The notes under the pieces: model-generated
Database searches by the model: none
What the model was told of the DNA's origin: nothing
What the model saw: the letters and a program-made list of their open reading frames with translations, nothing else
Translations under genes and position numbers: made by a program
Part shown: positions 9,550 to 17,635 of the stretch, piece by piece
Layout: each line of letters opens with the position of its first letter
Position numbering within the stretch: position 1 is the stretch's first letter
From: an uncultured Ardenticatenia bacterium
Lineage (GTDB): Bacteria; Chloroflexota; Anaerolineae; 4572-78; NAK82
Reading direction: 5' to 3'
Length of the DNA stretch: 36,254 nt
Assembly (NCBI GenBank): GCA_937127125.1
Contig: CAKZLO010000014.1
Coordinates: 1 to 36,254 of the forward strand

Positions 9550-10872
9550 TCAGCTGTTGGTCAGATTGCGAGATTGCCTTTCGTACCAATTCATAAGTAC
9601 ACGTGCCAGCTTGTCAGGGTGATGGCGCCAGGGACGCTGCTCGTCCACTACATCTGCAGCGATCACCTGATATTCCGTCCCCAACGGCTTGCGCATCACC
9701 ACCTGTTGGAAATTCCAGCTAGGCGGTGGAGTATCCACCAGATTGGTATTGACCAGCACACAAGGGAACAAACATGGTCCGGTGTGTCGCTCCAGCGCTA
9801 TGACATGATCACACACCTCGAAACCTTCTGTCTCACCTGCCTGTGTTGCCACGTTGCAGATATATACCTTGAGGGCAGTGCTGGCACGGATCGCGCTTAC
9901 AATGTCATCCACCAGCAGATTGGGCAACACACTGGTAAATAGACTGCCAGGGCCTGCCACGATCAAATCGGCCTCTAGAATGGCACGCACTGCAGGGGGA
10001 TAAGCGGACACATTATCCGGCTGCAGATACACCCGTTCGATTGGACGACGTGCTTCTGGAATGGCGCTTTCTCCCGACACAGTTCGGTTAGCGGAGTCCT
10101 CGCCCGCTAGCTCGGCGCAGAGCGTGACGTCCTCCAGGGTCGAGGGGATGATCTGGCCCCGAATGGCAAGCACCCGTCCGGACTCTACAAGTGCCCTCTC
10201 GAAACTGCCCGTAACTCCTGTCATGGCCGTTATAAACAGATTACCAAAGCTATGACCGTCCAGTGCACCTGTACTGCCAGCTTCTCCGACGCGCGAAGGG
10301 AAACGATACTGAAAAAGCTGGGTGATTAATGCTTCGTCATCAGCCAACGCCGCGATACAGTTCCTAAAATCTCCCGGTGGGGGCACACCCAGTTCGCGGC
10401 GCAGCTGTCCAGAGCTGCCACCGTCATCTGCTACGGTGACGATAGCGGTGATGTTCTCTGTGTAGTGTTTCAGGCCACGCAATAGCGTGTTGAGCCCGTT
10501 ACCGCCCCCGATTACCACCACCTTGGGACCACGTCGCTTTAGGCGATGGCGATAAAGCACATCCACTACGCTGGCGCTACCCGGAGGCACGAAGGCGCCC
10601 AGCAAGGAGTGGTTAAACTGGTATATGGCAATCGCTGCCAGGCTCAAGCCGACAAAGGCTATGCTCAGTGGGCGTGCCCAACTTGGCAGAAACGCTAAGG
10701 TGAGCACTTGCCACGCTGACCGTGAGAGCCATCCAGAAGTGTAAAGGTCATACAACAAATGTGCAAATGCCAGGCCCAGGAAGGCTATGCCAACCAGCAA
10801 TAACACCAACCAACGTTTGACGCCCAGGCCTGGATAGAGCCACTTCTGGGCAGAGCCCACTTTGCGGCCCAT
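9550..10872 (-). CDS. yvcK: YvcK/CofD-family protein with N-terminal membrane segments
   Basis: YvcK (GlmR-type, CofD fold) proteins bind UDP-GlcNAc and link central carbon flux to envelope synthesis; this is family knowledge. The ATG at 10872 is supported by GGGGAG about 7 bases upstream, giving 440 aa. Two hydrophobic segments lie near residues 20-43 and 60-95, so unlike B. subtilis YvcK this version is anchored in the membrane. The soluble domain begins near residue 115 with KVVVIGGGNGLNTLLRGL and continues with IVTVADDGGSSGQLRRELG and PPGDFRNCIAALAD, the family hallmark motifs. It is first in a cluster with gap and pgk, behind a strong promoter, which fits a role tied to glycolytic state. 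YvcK-type is strongly preferred over CofD because no F420 genes are nearby. Confidence 0.9.
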   Translation of the reverse strand: MGRKVGSAQKWLYPGLGVKRWLVLLLVGIAFLGLAFAHLLYDLYTSGWLSRSAWQVLTLAFLPSWARPLSIAFVGLSLAAIAIYQFNHSLLGAFVPPGSASVVDVLYRHRLKRRGPKVVVIGGGNGLNTLLRGLKHYTENITAIVTVADDGGSSGQLRRELGVPPPGDFRNCIAALADDEALITQLFQYRFPSRVGEAGSTGALDGHSFGNLFITAMTGVTGSFERALVESGRVLAIRGQIIPSTLEDVTLCAELAGEDSANRTVSGESAIPEARRPIERVYLQPDNVSAYPPAVRAILEADLIVAGPGSLFTSVLPNLLVDDIVSAIRASTALKVYICNVATQAGETEGFEVCDHVIALERHTGPCLFPCVLVNTNLVDTPPPSWNFQQVVMRKPLGTEYQVIAADVVDEQRPWRHHPDKLARVLMNWYERQSRNLTNS

Positions 10873-10915
10873 AGTCACTCCCCTGAGGAGCACACCACTG
10901 TTTGATCACCAACGG

Positions 10916-10944
10916 ATTATATGCTGGCAGCGAGCTTAAGTCAA
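10916..10944 (-). promoter_or_regulatory. Sigma-70-type promoter for yvcK-gap-pgk
   Basis: On the minus strand: TTGACT (10944-10939), exactly 17 bases, then TATAAT (10921-10916), 44 bases upstream of the yvcK start codon. Near-consensus boxes with ideal spacing. Confidence 0.72.
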
Positions 10945-11124
10945 AGAAAGACTCGACAAGGGGATGGAATGAGGGTACGCAAGCAGGAAGCATAAGAGCC
11001 ATTCTTCGAACAATTAGTGTACGGCCACACAGTGCCCCCGGGTCACTTCTTATGGTTAGTGGGACGAGGTGACGGCTGGTTGCTATTCATCATCTCATTA
11101 TTCCACTCCATCTGTCAATGGTAC

Positions 11125-11153
11125 TTGCCATAAATAAACTATTGTGATATAAT
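11125..11153 (+). promoter_or_regulatory. Sigma-70-type promoter for the receiver/MFS genes
   Basis: TTGCCA (11125-11130), 17 bases, TATAAT (11148-11153), 33 bases upstream of the receiver ATG. It diverges from the yvcK promoter about 180 bases away. Confidence 0.72.
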
Positions 11154-11186
11154 TGTAAAGAGGATTTAACGTAGGGGAGACCTGTA

Positions 11187-11630
11187 ATGCCCAACATACT
11201 TTGCACGGAATACGACCGGGACTGTCGTGAATTTGTCGCCTTTGTGTTGCGGCAAGCTGGCCATCAAGTGTTTGAGGCATCGAACGGTGCTCAGGCAGTA
11301 CAGATCGCGCGTGAGGAGCCCATCGACCTAGTTCTGCTTGAGGTGCGCCTGCCGATGCTTACCGGCTATCAGGCTGCCCGTCTGATTTGCAAAAGTTCGC
11401 CCCGCACACTTATCATGTTTCTCAGTGCGCGTGGGCTCTCTTATGAGGTGGAAAAAGCGTTCGATTGCGGCCCCACAGTGGTGGATTATCTCGTCAAACC
11501 AGTCACTGCAGACCAGCTGGTACAGCGTGTCGAATCGGTCTTGCGCGTGGCACGTTCCTACGGTACCTGTGTGGTGCGCCAAGAGAGCCTTGCACGGCCT
11601 GATCTAGTACACATACGCCTGCGTCCCTGA
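11187..11630 (+). CDS. Stand-alone receiver-domain protein with Glu in place of the phosphoacceptor Asp
   Basis: CheY-like response regulator fold without an output domain, 147 aa; the receiver covers about residues 3-120. The beta-3 motif reads LVLLEVRLPMLTG, so the normal phosphoacceptor Asp is Glu52; the codon is GAG. The N-terminal acidic pair is altered to E8-Y9-D10, while Ser80 (FLSARG) and Lys104 (YLVKPV) of the switch machinery are kept. This pattern suggests a pseudo-receiver that cannot be phosphorylated normally or mimics the active state. The C-terminal 30 residues are basic and not recognisable. A clean promoter and GGGGAG ribosome-binding site precede it. The two MFS genes follow 121 bases downstream on the same strand; no histidine kinase is nearby. 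The partner is unknown. Confidence 0.85.
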   Translation: MPNILCTEYDRDCREFVAFVLRQAGHQVFEASNGAQAVQIAREEPIDLVLLEVRLPMLTGYQAARLICKSSPRTLIMFLSARGLSYEVEKAFDCGPTVVDYLVKPVTADQLVQRVESVLRVARSYGTCVVRQESLARPDLVHIRLRP

Positions 11631-11751
11631 GAACGGCGTGTCATAATGCCTGCCTCGTACCGGGCTTCATAGTTGTTTGATTCAATGCGCGAAGAAGCCG
11701 CGGGTGCTCCTTCATCCAGCACTTGTCCGTCGTGGAACCTGAGTCTCGTCA

Positions 11752-13044
11752 ATGGAAACAAGCACTTTAGCAACTGACGCAAAAATCCTTTCGTCTTTAG
11801 CTTCCCCGCGACAGAAGCTGATAGTTACTGGAGCATACTACGCCGCGTTCATTGGGCTTGGGTTGGGGGTCGCTGCCATCGGTCCGACTCTTCCTGGCCT
11901 GGCGCAACACACCCATACTGACCTGGGTGGGATCAGCTCCCTGTTTACAGCTCATAGCATGGGCTATCTACTGGGATGCTTGCTTGCCGGACACATTTAC
12001 GACCGTGTGCGCGGACATCCGGTTATGGTTGCCATGCTGGTTGTGATGGCAGCCACAATGTTTCTGGTTCCACTGATGCCACTCTTATCCCTTTTGACAA
12101 CGGTGGTTTTCCTTCTGGGTCTCTCGGGTAGCATCCTGGACGTAGGCGGGAATACCTTGCTCGTGTGGGTGCACCAAGACAAAGTAGCTCCCTACATGAA
12201 TGGACTGCATGCCTTTTTTGGAGTCGGCACCGTCATCGCCCCAATTGTCATTGCCTTGTTGGTGCAACTCAGCGGAGATATTATATGGGCCTATTGGACG
12301 TTGGCCCTTTATCTGATCCCGATTGCAATATGGTTAACGCGCCTGCCCTCGCCGACTCACAGACATAACCACGACAACGCTCCCGCTCAGATCTCGGATT
12401 ATCCACTGGTTATACTGATCGTGCTGTTGTTTATTCTTTATGTTGGCGCTGAATTCGCGATGGGAGGTTGGCTGTATTCATATGCTGTGACGCTGAAGCT
12501 GGCGGACAAGGTCACAGCAGCCTACTTGACCTCAGTATTTTGGGGAGCGTTTACCTTTGCTCGCCTGATGGGAGTGCCGATCAGTATGCGTGTTCGACCA
12601 CGTTACATCCTGTTGGGCGATTTTGCTGTTGCTATGCTAGGCATTGGGCTGATTCTGCTCTGGTCTGGATCCAGCACTGTTTTATGGATTGGTAGCGTTC
12701 TGACCGGTTTCGGAATGGCCTCGATTATCCCTGTTATCCTCTCTCTAGCAGAGCGGCGCATGGTAATCACTGGGCGTGTCACCAGCTTTTTCTTCGCCGG
12801 CGGTTCGGTGGGTGGTATGATTTTGCCTTGGCTTATCGGCCAATTCTTCGAACCGCTTGGCCCGTCGGTCGCGATGTGGGGTATCTTGCTCAGCCTGGCT
12901 ACAGCAACAGCAGTGCTCCTGGTGATCCTCAAAACTACCCCGGTGAGGGCTGCACCGGTTCATGCTCTCCCGTCCGAAGCGATTTCACAGCCGTCCTCCC
13001 TCTCTGGCAGCCAATCCGGAGCATCGAGCTGTGGATCGGGGTGA
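11752..13044 (+). CDS. MFS transporter (first of tandem pair), sugar-porter-like
   Basis: Twelve-helix major facilitator superfamily permease, 430 aa. Helices start near residue 24; the loop 2-3 signature is GHIYDRVRGHP (about 82-92), and the equivalent in the second half is PISMRVRPRYILLGD. The motif GPTLPGLAQHT in helix 1 and the overall layout recall the FucP/MFSD4 (NaGLT1-like) branch, but this resemblance is from memory and the substrate is not determinable. The central loop (about residues 200-215) is His/Asn-rich (THRHNHDN), absent from the neighbour. The ribosome-binding site before the ATG is poor. The gene overlaps the next one, its paralog, and the two align along their length. Confidence 0.85.
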   Translation: METSTLATDAKILSSLASPRQKLIVTGAYYAAFIGLGLGVAAIGPTLPGLAQHTHTDLGGISSLFTAHSMGYLLGCLLAGHIYDRVRGHPVMVAMLVVMAATMFLVPLMPLLSLLTTVVFLLGLSGSILDVGGNTLLVWVHQDKVAPYMNGLHAFFGVGTVIAPIVIALLVQLSGDIIWAYWTLALYLIPIAIWLTRLPSPTHRHNHDNAPAQISDYPLVILIVLLFILYVGAEFAMGGWLYSYAVTLKLADKVTAAYLTSVFWGAFTFARLMGVPISMRVRPRYILLGDFAVAMLGIGLILLWSGSSTVLWIGSVLTGFGMASIIPVILSLAERRMVITGRVTSFFFAGGSVGGMILPWLIGQFFEPLGPSVAMWGILLSLATATAVLLVILKTTPVRAAPVHALPSEAISQPSSLSGSQSGASSCGSG

Positions 13045-14266
13045 TTTGTTTGCACCGCGCCGCCAGTCTGCCCGTACGATAGCCATCGCTCAGACAGTCG
13101 GCTACTACGGGGGATATCTGGTCATTGGCATGTTCGTGGCCTCATTGGGGCCAACCTTGCCGTGCCTGGCGCAAAACACGGGTAGCTCGGTCAGCAGCAT
13201 CAGCTCCCTATTCCTGACACGTTCATTTGGCTACCTACTAGGCTCTTTACTGTGTGGCCGCTTGTACGATCGTGTACCGGTCCACACGCTGATGGGGAGC
13301 ATGCTGATTGTCATCGCTGTACTACTAGCTGTGACCCCTCTCGTCCCAGTGCTCTGGGTGCTCACTCTTGTGCAGCTTGTCCTGGGGTTGAGCGTGAGCA
13401 CACTCGACGTAGGCGTCAACACCTCTCTAATGTGGGTGCACCGTGCCAGCTCAGGCGCGTTTATGACTGCCGGACATTTCTTCTTCGGCACTGGTGGACT
13501 GTTGACACCGGTGTTGGTCACCTACCTAGCTCAGATCAGCGGAGGGATCTACTGGTCGTACTGGGCCTTAGCCCTGCTAGTGTTGCCTGTTGCCCTCTGG
13601 GTGTTCAGCCAGCCAAACCCGACGCGCACGGTCGAGCGAATGGAATCTGGCCAACCAGTTCGAATCAATCGAACTTTGGTCTTCCTGGTCACGCTGTTCC
13701 TCTTTCTCTATGTAGGTGTGGAGAGCAGCTTCGGAGGATGGATTTTCACGTATGCTCGTACCCTGAAGATGGGAGATGATACCCTCATCTCTTACCTGAA
13801 CTCAACCTTCTACGCTGCGTTCACGGTGGGTTGCCTGATCGCTACTCCTCTGGCAATGCGTTTTAGACCGCGCCATATCCTGTTGGGCGATTTGCTCGGT
13901 TGTCTGACTGGCCTGATTGTGATTCTAATGCAGCCCGAATCGCTTGTCGCACTGTGGATTGGCACACTTATTGCAGGTCTGGCGATTGCGTCCGTCTTCC
14001 CTGTGACCTTGGGGTTTGCGGAACGTCGCCTTGCGATTACAGGAAGTGTCACGGGCTGGTTCTTCGCTGGCGCCGGTGCAGGGGGAATGTTGCTGCCATG
14101 GCTGATCGGTCAGCTCTTCGAGGTCGTCGGACCAATGGTGGCTATGTACGGGATGGTACTTGATCTCCTAGTCGCTTTGCTGACGTTGTTCATTCTGATG
14201 CGGTTCGAGCCAACACGTTACGTTCAACACGTGCCGGCAGCTGCCAGCGGCGGAAGTGAAGACTGA
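13031..14266 (+). CDS. MFS transporter (second of tandem pair), paralog of the preceding gene
   Basis: Major facilitator permease of about 411 aa. The open frame allows an ATG at 12962, which would overlap the preceding gene by 83 bases. I prefer the GTG at 13031 (GGAG about 8 bases upstream, 14-base overlap), which starts about 17 residues before helix 1 much like its partner. Shared signatures with the first copy include GPTLPCLAQNT, SFGYLLGSLLCGRLYDRV, DVGVNTSLMWVH, MRFRPRHILLGD and the C-terminal FAGAGAGGMLLPWLIGQLFE. This is a local tandem duplication that has diverged considerably. The overlap implies translational coupling, so the two may act together or as a heteromeric pair; that is inference. 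Substrate unknown. Confidence 0.85.
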   Translation: MDRGDLFAPRRQSARTIAIAQTVGYYGGYLVIGMFVASLGPTLPCLAQNTGSSVSSISSLFLTRSFGYLLGSLLCGRLYDRVPVHTLMGSMLIVIAVLLAVTPLVPVLWVLTLVQLVLGLSVSTLDVGVNTSLMWVHRASSGAFMTAGHFFFGTGGLLTPVLVTYLAQISGGIYWSYWALALLVLPVALWVFSQPNPTRTVERMESGQPVRINRTLVFLVTLFLFLYVGVESSFGGWIFTYARTLKMGDDTLISYLNSTFYAAFTVGCLIATPLAMRFRPRHILLGDLLGCLTGLIVILMQPESLVALWIGTLIAGLAIASVFPVTLGFAERRLAITGSVTGWFFAGAGAGGMLLPWLIGQLFEVVGPMVAMYGMVLDLLVALLTLFILMRFEPTRYVQHVPAAASGGSED

Positions 14267-14283
14267 GCATTTCCGGCGAGAGC

Positions 14284-14314
14284 AAAAAGAGAGGCAGGCC
14301 CATGGCCTGCCTCT
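14284..14314 (-). terminator. Intrinsic terminator of the gcv operon
   Basis: AGAGGCAGGCC (14290-14300), a 3-base loop, GGCCTGCCTCT (14304-14314): a perfect 11-bp stem. On the minus strand it is followed by CTTTTTGC, 45 bases beyond the gcvPB stop. It also lies just after the convergent MFS gene and may stop that transcript too, though the plus-strand side lacks a T-run. Confidence 0.85.
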
Positions 14315-14358
14315 GTGGTTCATATGGCGCTTGCACGCGAAAACAATATAGCAGACCC

Positions 14359-15786
14359 TTATCCTCTGTAACACAGAATAGGGTTACGTGCTGCCTTCAC
14401 CTCATCTAGACGCGAGACCGGAGTAGTATGAGGCGCCTCATGCAACAACGCAGGATTGGTTCGGGCTTCTTCCACGATTGTTGCGATGGCCCGGGCGAAC
14501 GCATCAAGCGTTCGTTTGCTCTCTGTCTCGGTCGGCTCGATCATTAGCGCTTCACGGACGATCAACGGGAAGTAGTAGGTAGGCGGATGGAAACCGTAAT
14601 CAATAAGACGCTTGGCCACGTCCAATGCACGCACATCGGTGCCGGGCACATCGCCTTTCACAACAAACTCGTGCATGCAGGTGCGTTCCACTGCCACGGG
14701 AAAATGAGGCGATATCAGAGCTTTTAGATAGTTGGCGTTGAGCACAGCGTGCTCGGCCACGGAGCGCAGTCCTTCAGGCCCATGCATTCGGATGTAAGTG
14801 TACGCTCGGACGAACATACCATAGTTGCCAAAAAAGGATCTGACTCGGCCAATCGACTTCTCCGGGGTCATAAGATAAAACCGGTCGCCTTCCCTGGCGA
14901 CAATTGGCCCCGGCAGGAAAGGCACCAAACGTTCGGACACGCCTACCGGCCCACTCCCGGGTCCTCCACCTCCGTGGGGCGTAGAGAACGTTTTGTGCAG
15001 GTTGAAATGCATCACGTCAAAACCCAAATCACCCGGTCGCGCAATTCCCAATAGGGCATTCAGATTGGCACCATCGCCATACATCAGCCCACCACACGCG
15101 TGCACTGTCTCGCACACCTCGAGCACATGTTCCTCGAACAGTCCAAGTGTGTTGGGATTAGTGAGCATCAAGCCAGCTACTGTATCATCACAAGCTTGTT
15201 TAAGCGCTACTAAATCCACATTGCCGCGGCTGTCGGAGGGCAATTGCACAACAGTAAACCCGGCCATAGCGGAGGAAGCAGGATTAGTGCCGTGAGCCGA
15301 GTCGGGAATGAGAATTTTCCGACGCTGCGCCTGTCCTCGGCTGCGATGATAGGCGCGCATCATCAGTACACCAGTCAACTCTCCATGAGCACCCGCTGCA
15401 GGTTGGAGTGATACTCCGGCAAATCCAGCAATCTCTTTAAGTGCTTCCTGGAGCTGGTACATCAGCGCCAAGCTACCCTGCAACGTCTCCTCTGGCTGCA
15501 AAGGATGTACCTGTATGAGGCCCTCGATGGAAGCAGCTTTTTCATTCACCTTGGGATTGTACTTCATCGTACATGATCCCAACGGATAAAAGTTTGTGTC
15601 AATGCAATAGTTCAGCTGGCTAAGCCGTGTAAAATGGCGTACCAGATCTAGCTCGCTCACCTCTGGTAAAGGTAGCTCGGAGCGCACATAACCATCAGGC
15701 AACGGTGTAGCTGGAACATCTAATTGTGGTAGGGTAAAAGCGGTGCGACCCGGCGTGGAGATCTCGAACAACAATGGCTCGCTCAT
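14359..15786 (-). CDS. gcvPB: Glycine dehydrogenase (decarboxylating) subunit 2
   Basis: PLP-bearing subunit of the two-subunit P-protein of the glycine cleavage system; it decarboxylates glycine and passes the aminomethyl group to lipoyl-GcvH. The ATG at 15786 (AAGGAGG about 7 bases upstream) overlaps the gcvPA stop as ATGA, giving 475 aa, the usual subunit length. The PLP lysine is Lys265 in FNLHKTFSTPHGGGGPG. Other signatures are YPLGSCTMKYNPK (about 67-79), QPAAGAHGELTGVLMM (128-143) and PDSAHGTNPASSAMAG (161-176). It is the last gene of the gcvT-gcvH-gcvPA-gcvPB operon and is followed by a terminator. Intact. Confidence 0.97.
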   Translation of the reverse strand: MSEPLLFEISTPGRTAFTLPQLDVPATPLPDGYVRSELPLPEVSELDLVRHFTRLSQLNYCIDTNFYPLGSCTMKYNPKVNEKAASIEGLIQVHPLQPEETLQGSLALMYQLQEALKEIAGFAGVSLQPAAGAHGELTGVLMMRAYHRSRGQAQRRKILIPDSAHGTNPASSAMAGFTVVQLPSDSRGNVDLVALKQACDDTVAGLMLTNPNTLGLFEEHVLEVCETVHACGGLMYGDGANLNALLGIARPGDLGFDVMHFNLHKTFSTPHGGGGPGSGPVGVSERLVPFLPGPIVAREGDRFYLMTPEKSIGRVRSFFGNYGMFVRAYTYIRMHGPEGLRSVAEHAVLNANYLKALISPHFPVAVERTCMHEFVVKGDVPGTDVRALDVAKRLIDYGFHPPTYYFPLIVREALMIEPTETESKRTLDAFARAIATIVEEARTNPALLHEAPHTTPVSRLDEVKAARNPILCYRG

Positions 15787-17132
15787 TTGACCGCCTCCTT
15801 CAACGCGGCGACCAGGCGATCGATTTGTTCGCGCGTGTTCATCTCGGTCACGCATACCAACATCTCACGTTCTAAATGGGGATAGTCTTTCTCTAGATCA
15901 TAGCCGCCCAAGATGCCCTTCTCTAGAAGCATTTGATTCAGCTCAGCCACTGGCATAGGACATCGCACTCGAAACTCATTGAAGAAAGGACGAACGGTTG
16001 TCACAGCGAAACCAGGCAGTTGAGCGATCTCTCGGGCTGCGTAGTGTGCCTTGTGATAACACAGCTCAGCGACAGAGCGCAGCCCCTGCGGACCCATATA
16101 GGCCAGATAGATCGCAGCGCGCAAGGCGATTAAGCTCTGGTTGGTACAAATATTGCTGGTCGCCTTCTCGCGTCGTATGTGCTGTTCCCGCGGGGTGAGT
16201 GTCAACACATAACCACGCCGTCCCAGCCTGTCCGTCGTCTCGCCCACCAGCCGGCCAGGCATACGCCTTACATACTCTTCGCGGGTGGCGAAAACACCAA
16301 GATATGGTCCGCCACAGTTTAGGCCAGCGCCCAGTGGTTGTCCTTCGGCTGCTACAATATCAGCACCATAATCACCTGGGGGTGTCAGGAGGCCTAAGCT
16401 GATGATCGGATTGCTCACAACCACTAGCAAGGCCCCTCGGGAATGCACATGCTCTGCCAGGCCTTGTACATCCTCAAGTTCACCCAAAAAATTAGGGTTC
16501 TGGATGATCAGACAGGCGGTCTCCTCGTCAAGTGCAGCAACAAGGTCAGAAAGCCCTAGTGTCAAATCCTCATCGCCGGTGACGTGGGCCAGCTCACTGT
16601 CCGCAGGCAAGTAGGTGCGCAGTGTCTGGCGATACTGAGGATGGACCATCGGAGAGATCAGCACCTTCTTTCGCTGGCCACGTACTATGCTAAGAGCCAT
16701 CAAAGCCGCTTCTGCCATCGCGGTTGCACCATCATAGTGGCTGGCGTTGGCTACTTCCATTGCTGTGAGCCGAGCGATCATACTCTGGTACTCGAACATC
16801 GCTTGCAGAGTCCCCTGGCTCACCTCAGGCTGGTAGGGCGTATAGGATGTAACAAATTCGCCACGGCTGGCCAGATGATCCACCACACTGGGGACGAAGT
16901 GGTGATACGCACCAGCCCCAAGAAAGATAGCAAAGTGCCCAGCAGAACGATTCCTACGTGCCAGTACGTTCAGCTCTTCGAGTATCTCCATCTCGGAAGC
17001 CGCTGGGGGCAAATTGAGGCGAGGGAAACGCACTTGTGCCGGCACATCCTGGAACAAAGCTTCCAGCGATGAAACTCCTATAGTTTCCAACATCGCGCGC
17101 CGATCAGCGTCTGTATGCGGAATATAGGGCAT
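15783..17132 (-). CDS. gcvPA: Glycine dehydrogenase (decarboxylating) subunit 1
   Basis: First subunit of the heteromeric glycine decarboxylase, 449 aa; same fold as GcvPB but without the PLP lysine. Characteristic segments are MPYIPHTDADRRAMLETIG at the N-terminus, FLGAGAYHHFVPSVVDHL, FVTSYTPYQPEVSQGTLQAMFEYQ-type wording in the first third, and CTNQSLIALRAAIYLAYMGPQGL further on. CAGGAG precedes the ATG by about 10 bases. The gcvH stop is 4 bases upstream, and the stop overlaps the gcvPB start by 4 bases, so translation of the three genes is likely coupled to keep stoichiometry. Confidence 0.97.
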   Translation of the reverse strand: MPYIPHTDADRRAMLETIGVSSLEALFQDVPAQVRFPRLNLPPAASEMEILEELNVLARRNRSAGHFAIFLGAGAYHHFVPSVVDHLASRGEFVTSYTPYQPEVSQGTLQAMFEYQSMIARLTAMEVANASHYDGATAMAEAALMALSIVRGQRKKVLISPMVHPQYRQTLRTYLPADSELAHVTGDEDLTLGLSDLVAALDEETACLIIQNPNFLGELEDVQGLAEHVHSRGALLVVVSNPIISLGLLTPPGDYGADIVAAEGQPLGAGLNCGGPYLGVFATREEYVRRMPGRLVGETTDRLGRRGYVLTLTPREQHIRREKATSNICTNQSLIALRAAIYLAYMGPQGLRSVAELCYHKAHYAAREIAQLPGFAVTTVRPFFNEFRVRCPMPVAELNQMLLEKGILGGYDLEKDYPHLEREMLVCVTEMNTREQIDRLVAALKEAVK

Positions 17133-17136
17133 AACT

Positions 17137-17520
17137 TTATGCTCCTGTGACAGATTTTTCGTATTCTTCCGGGGTAAGCAAGCTGTCCCACTCGGCAGGA
17201 TTGGAGGGTTTGATCTTGATCATCCATCCTTTGCCGTAAGGATCTTTGTTCACCAGCTCGGGGGAATTTAACAACTCTTGGTTCACAGCGAGAATCTCCC
17301 CACTCACAGGCATATACAAATCGGAAGCTGCTTTGACCGATTCGATGACTCCGAACTGGTCACCCCTGTTGAACGAAGCACCTACCTCTGGAAGCTCTAC
17401 GTACACCACGTCGGACAGCTCTTCCTGGGCGTGATCTGTGATCCCGCACACCATAGCGTCTCCCTCCAGGCGGACCCACTCGTGGCTCTCAGTATAACGA
17501 GCGTTGGCATCTAGCTTCAT
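17137..17520 (-). CDS. gcvH: Glycine cleavage system H protein
   Basis: Lipoylated shuttle protein that carries the aminomethyl group between the P, T and L proteins. The ATG at 17520 is preferred over one at 17526, because AGGAGG abuts the first but sits 8 bases from the second; this gives 127 aa. Lys63 in VIESVKAASDLYMPVSG is the lipoylation site. YTESHEWVRLEGD at the start and DPYGKGWMIKIKPSNPAEWDSLL near the end are family-typical. It lies 115 bases after gcvT and 4 bases before gcvPA. Confidence 0.97.
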   Translation of the reverse strand: MKLDANARYTESHEWVRLEGDAMVCGITDHAQEELSDVVYVELPEVGASFNRGDQFGVIESVKAASDLYMPVSGEILAVNQELLNSPELVNKDPYGKGWMIKIKPSNPAEWDSLLTPEEYEKSVTGA

Positions 17521-17635
17521 CTTCATACCTCCTAATTTGTTGTGTAAAAATCAATTGCGAATACTATGACCCAGTGATCTCCATAACGTTGGTATCACGT
17601 GCAGACCGTTCGTCCATAGACCTACTTTTCCAGAG

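Noticed and set aside
12962-13030. Upstream ATG as start of the second MFS gene
   Set aside because: It would require an 83-base overlap and adds a tail with no counterpart in the first paralog; a GTG at 13031 has a plausible ribosome-binding site.
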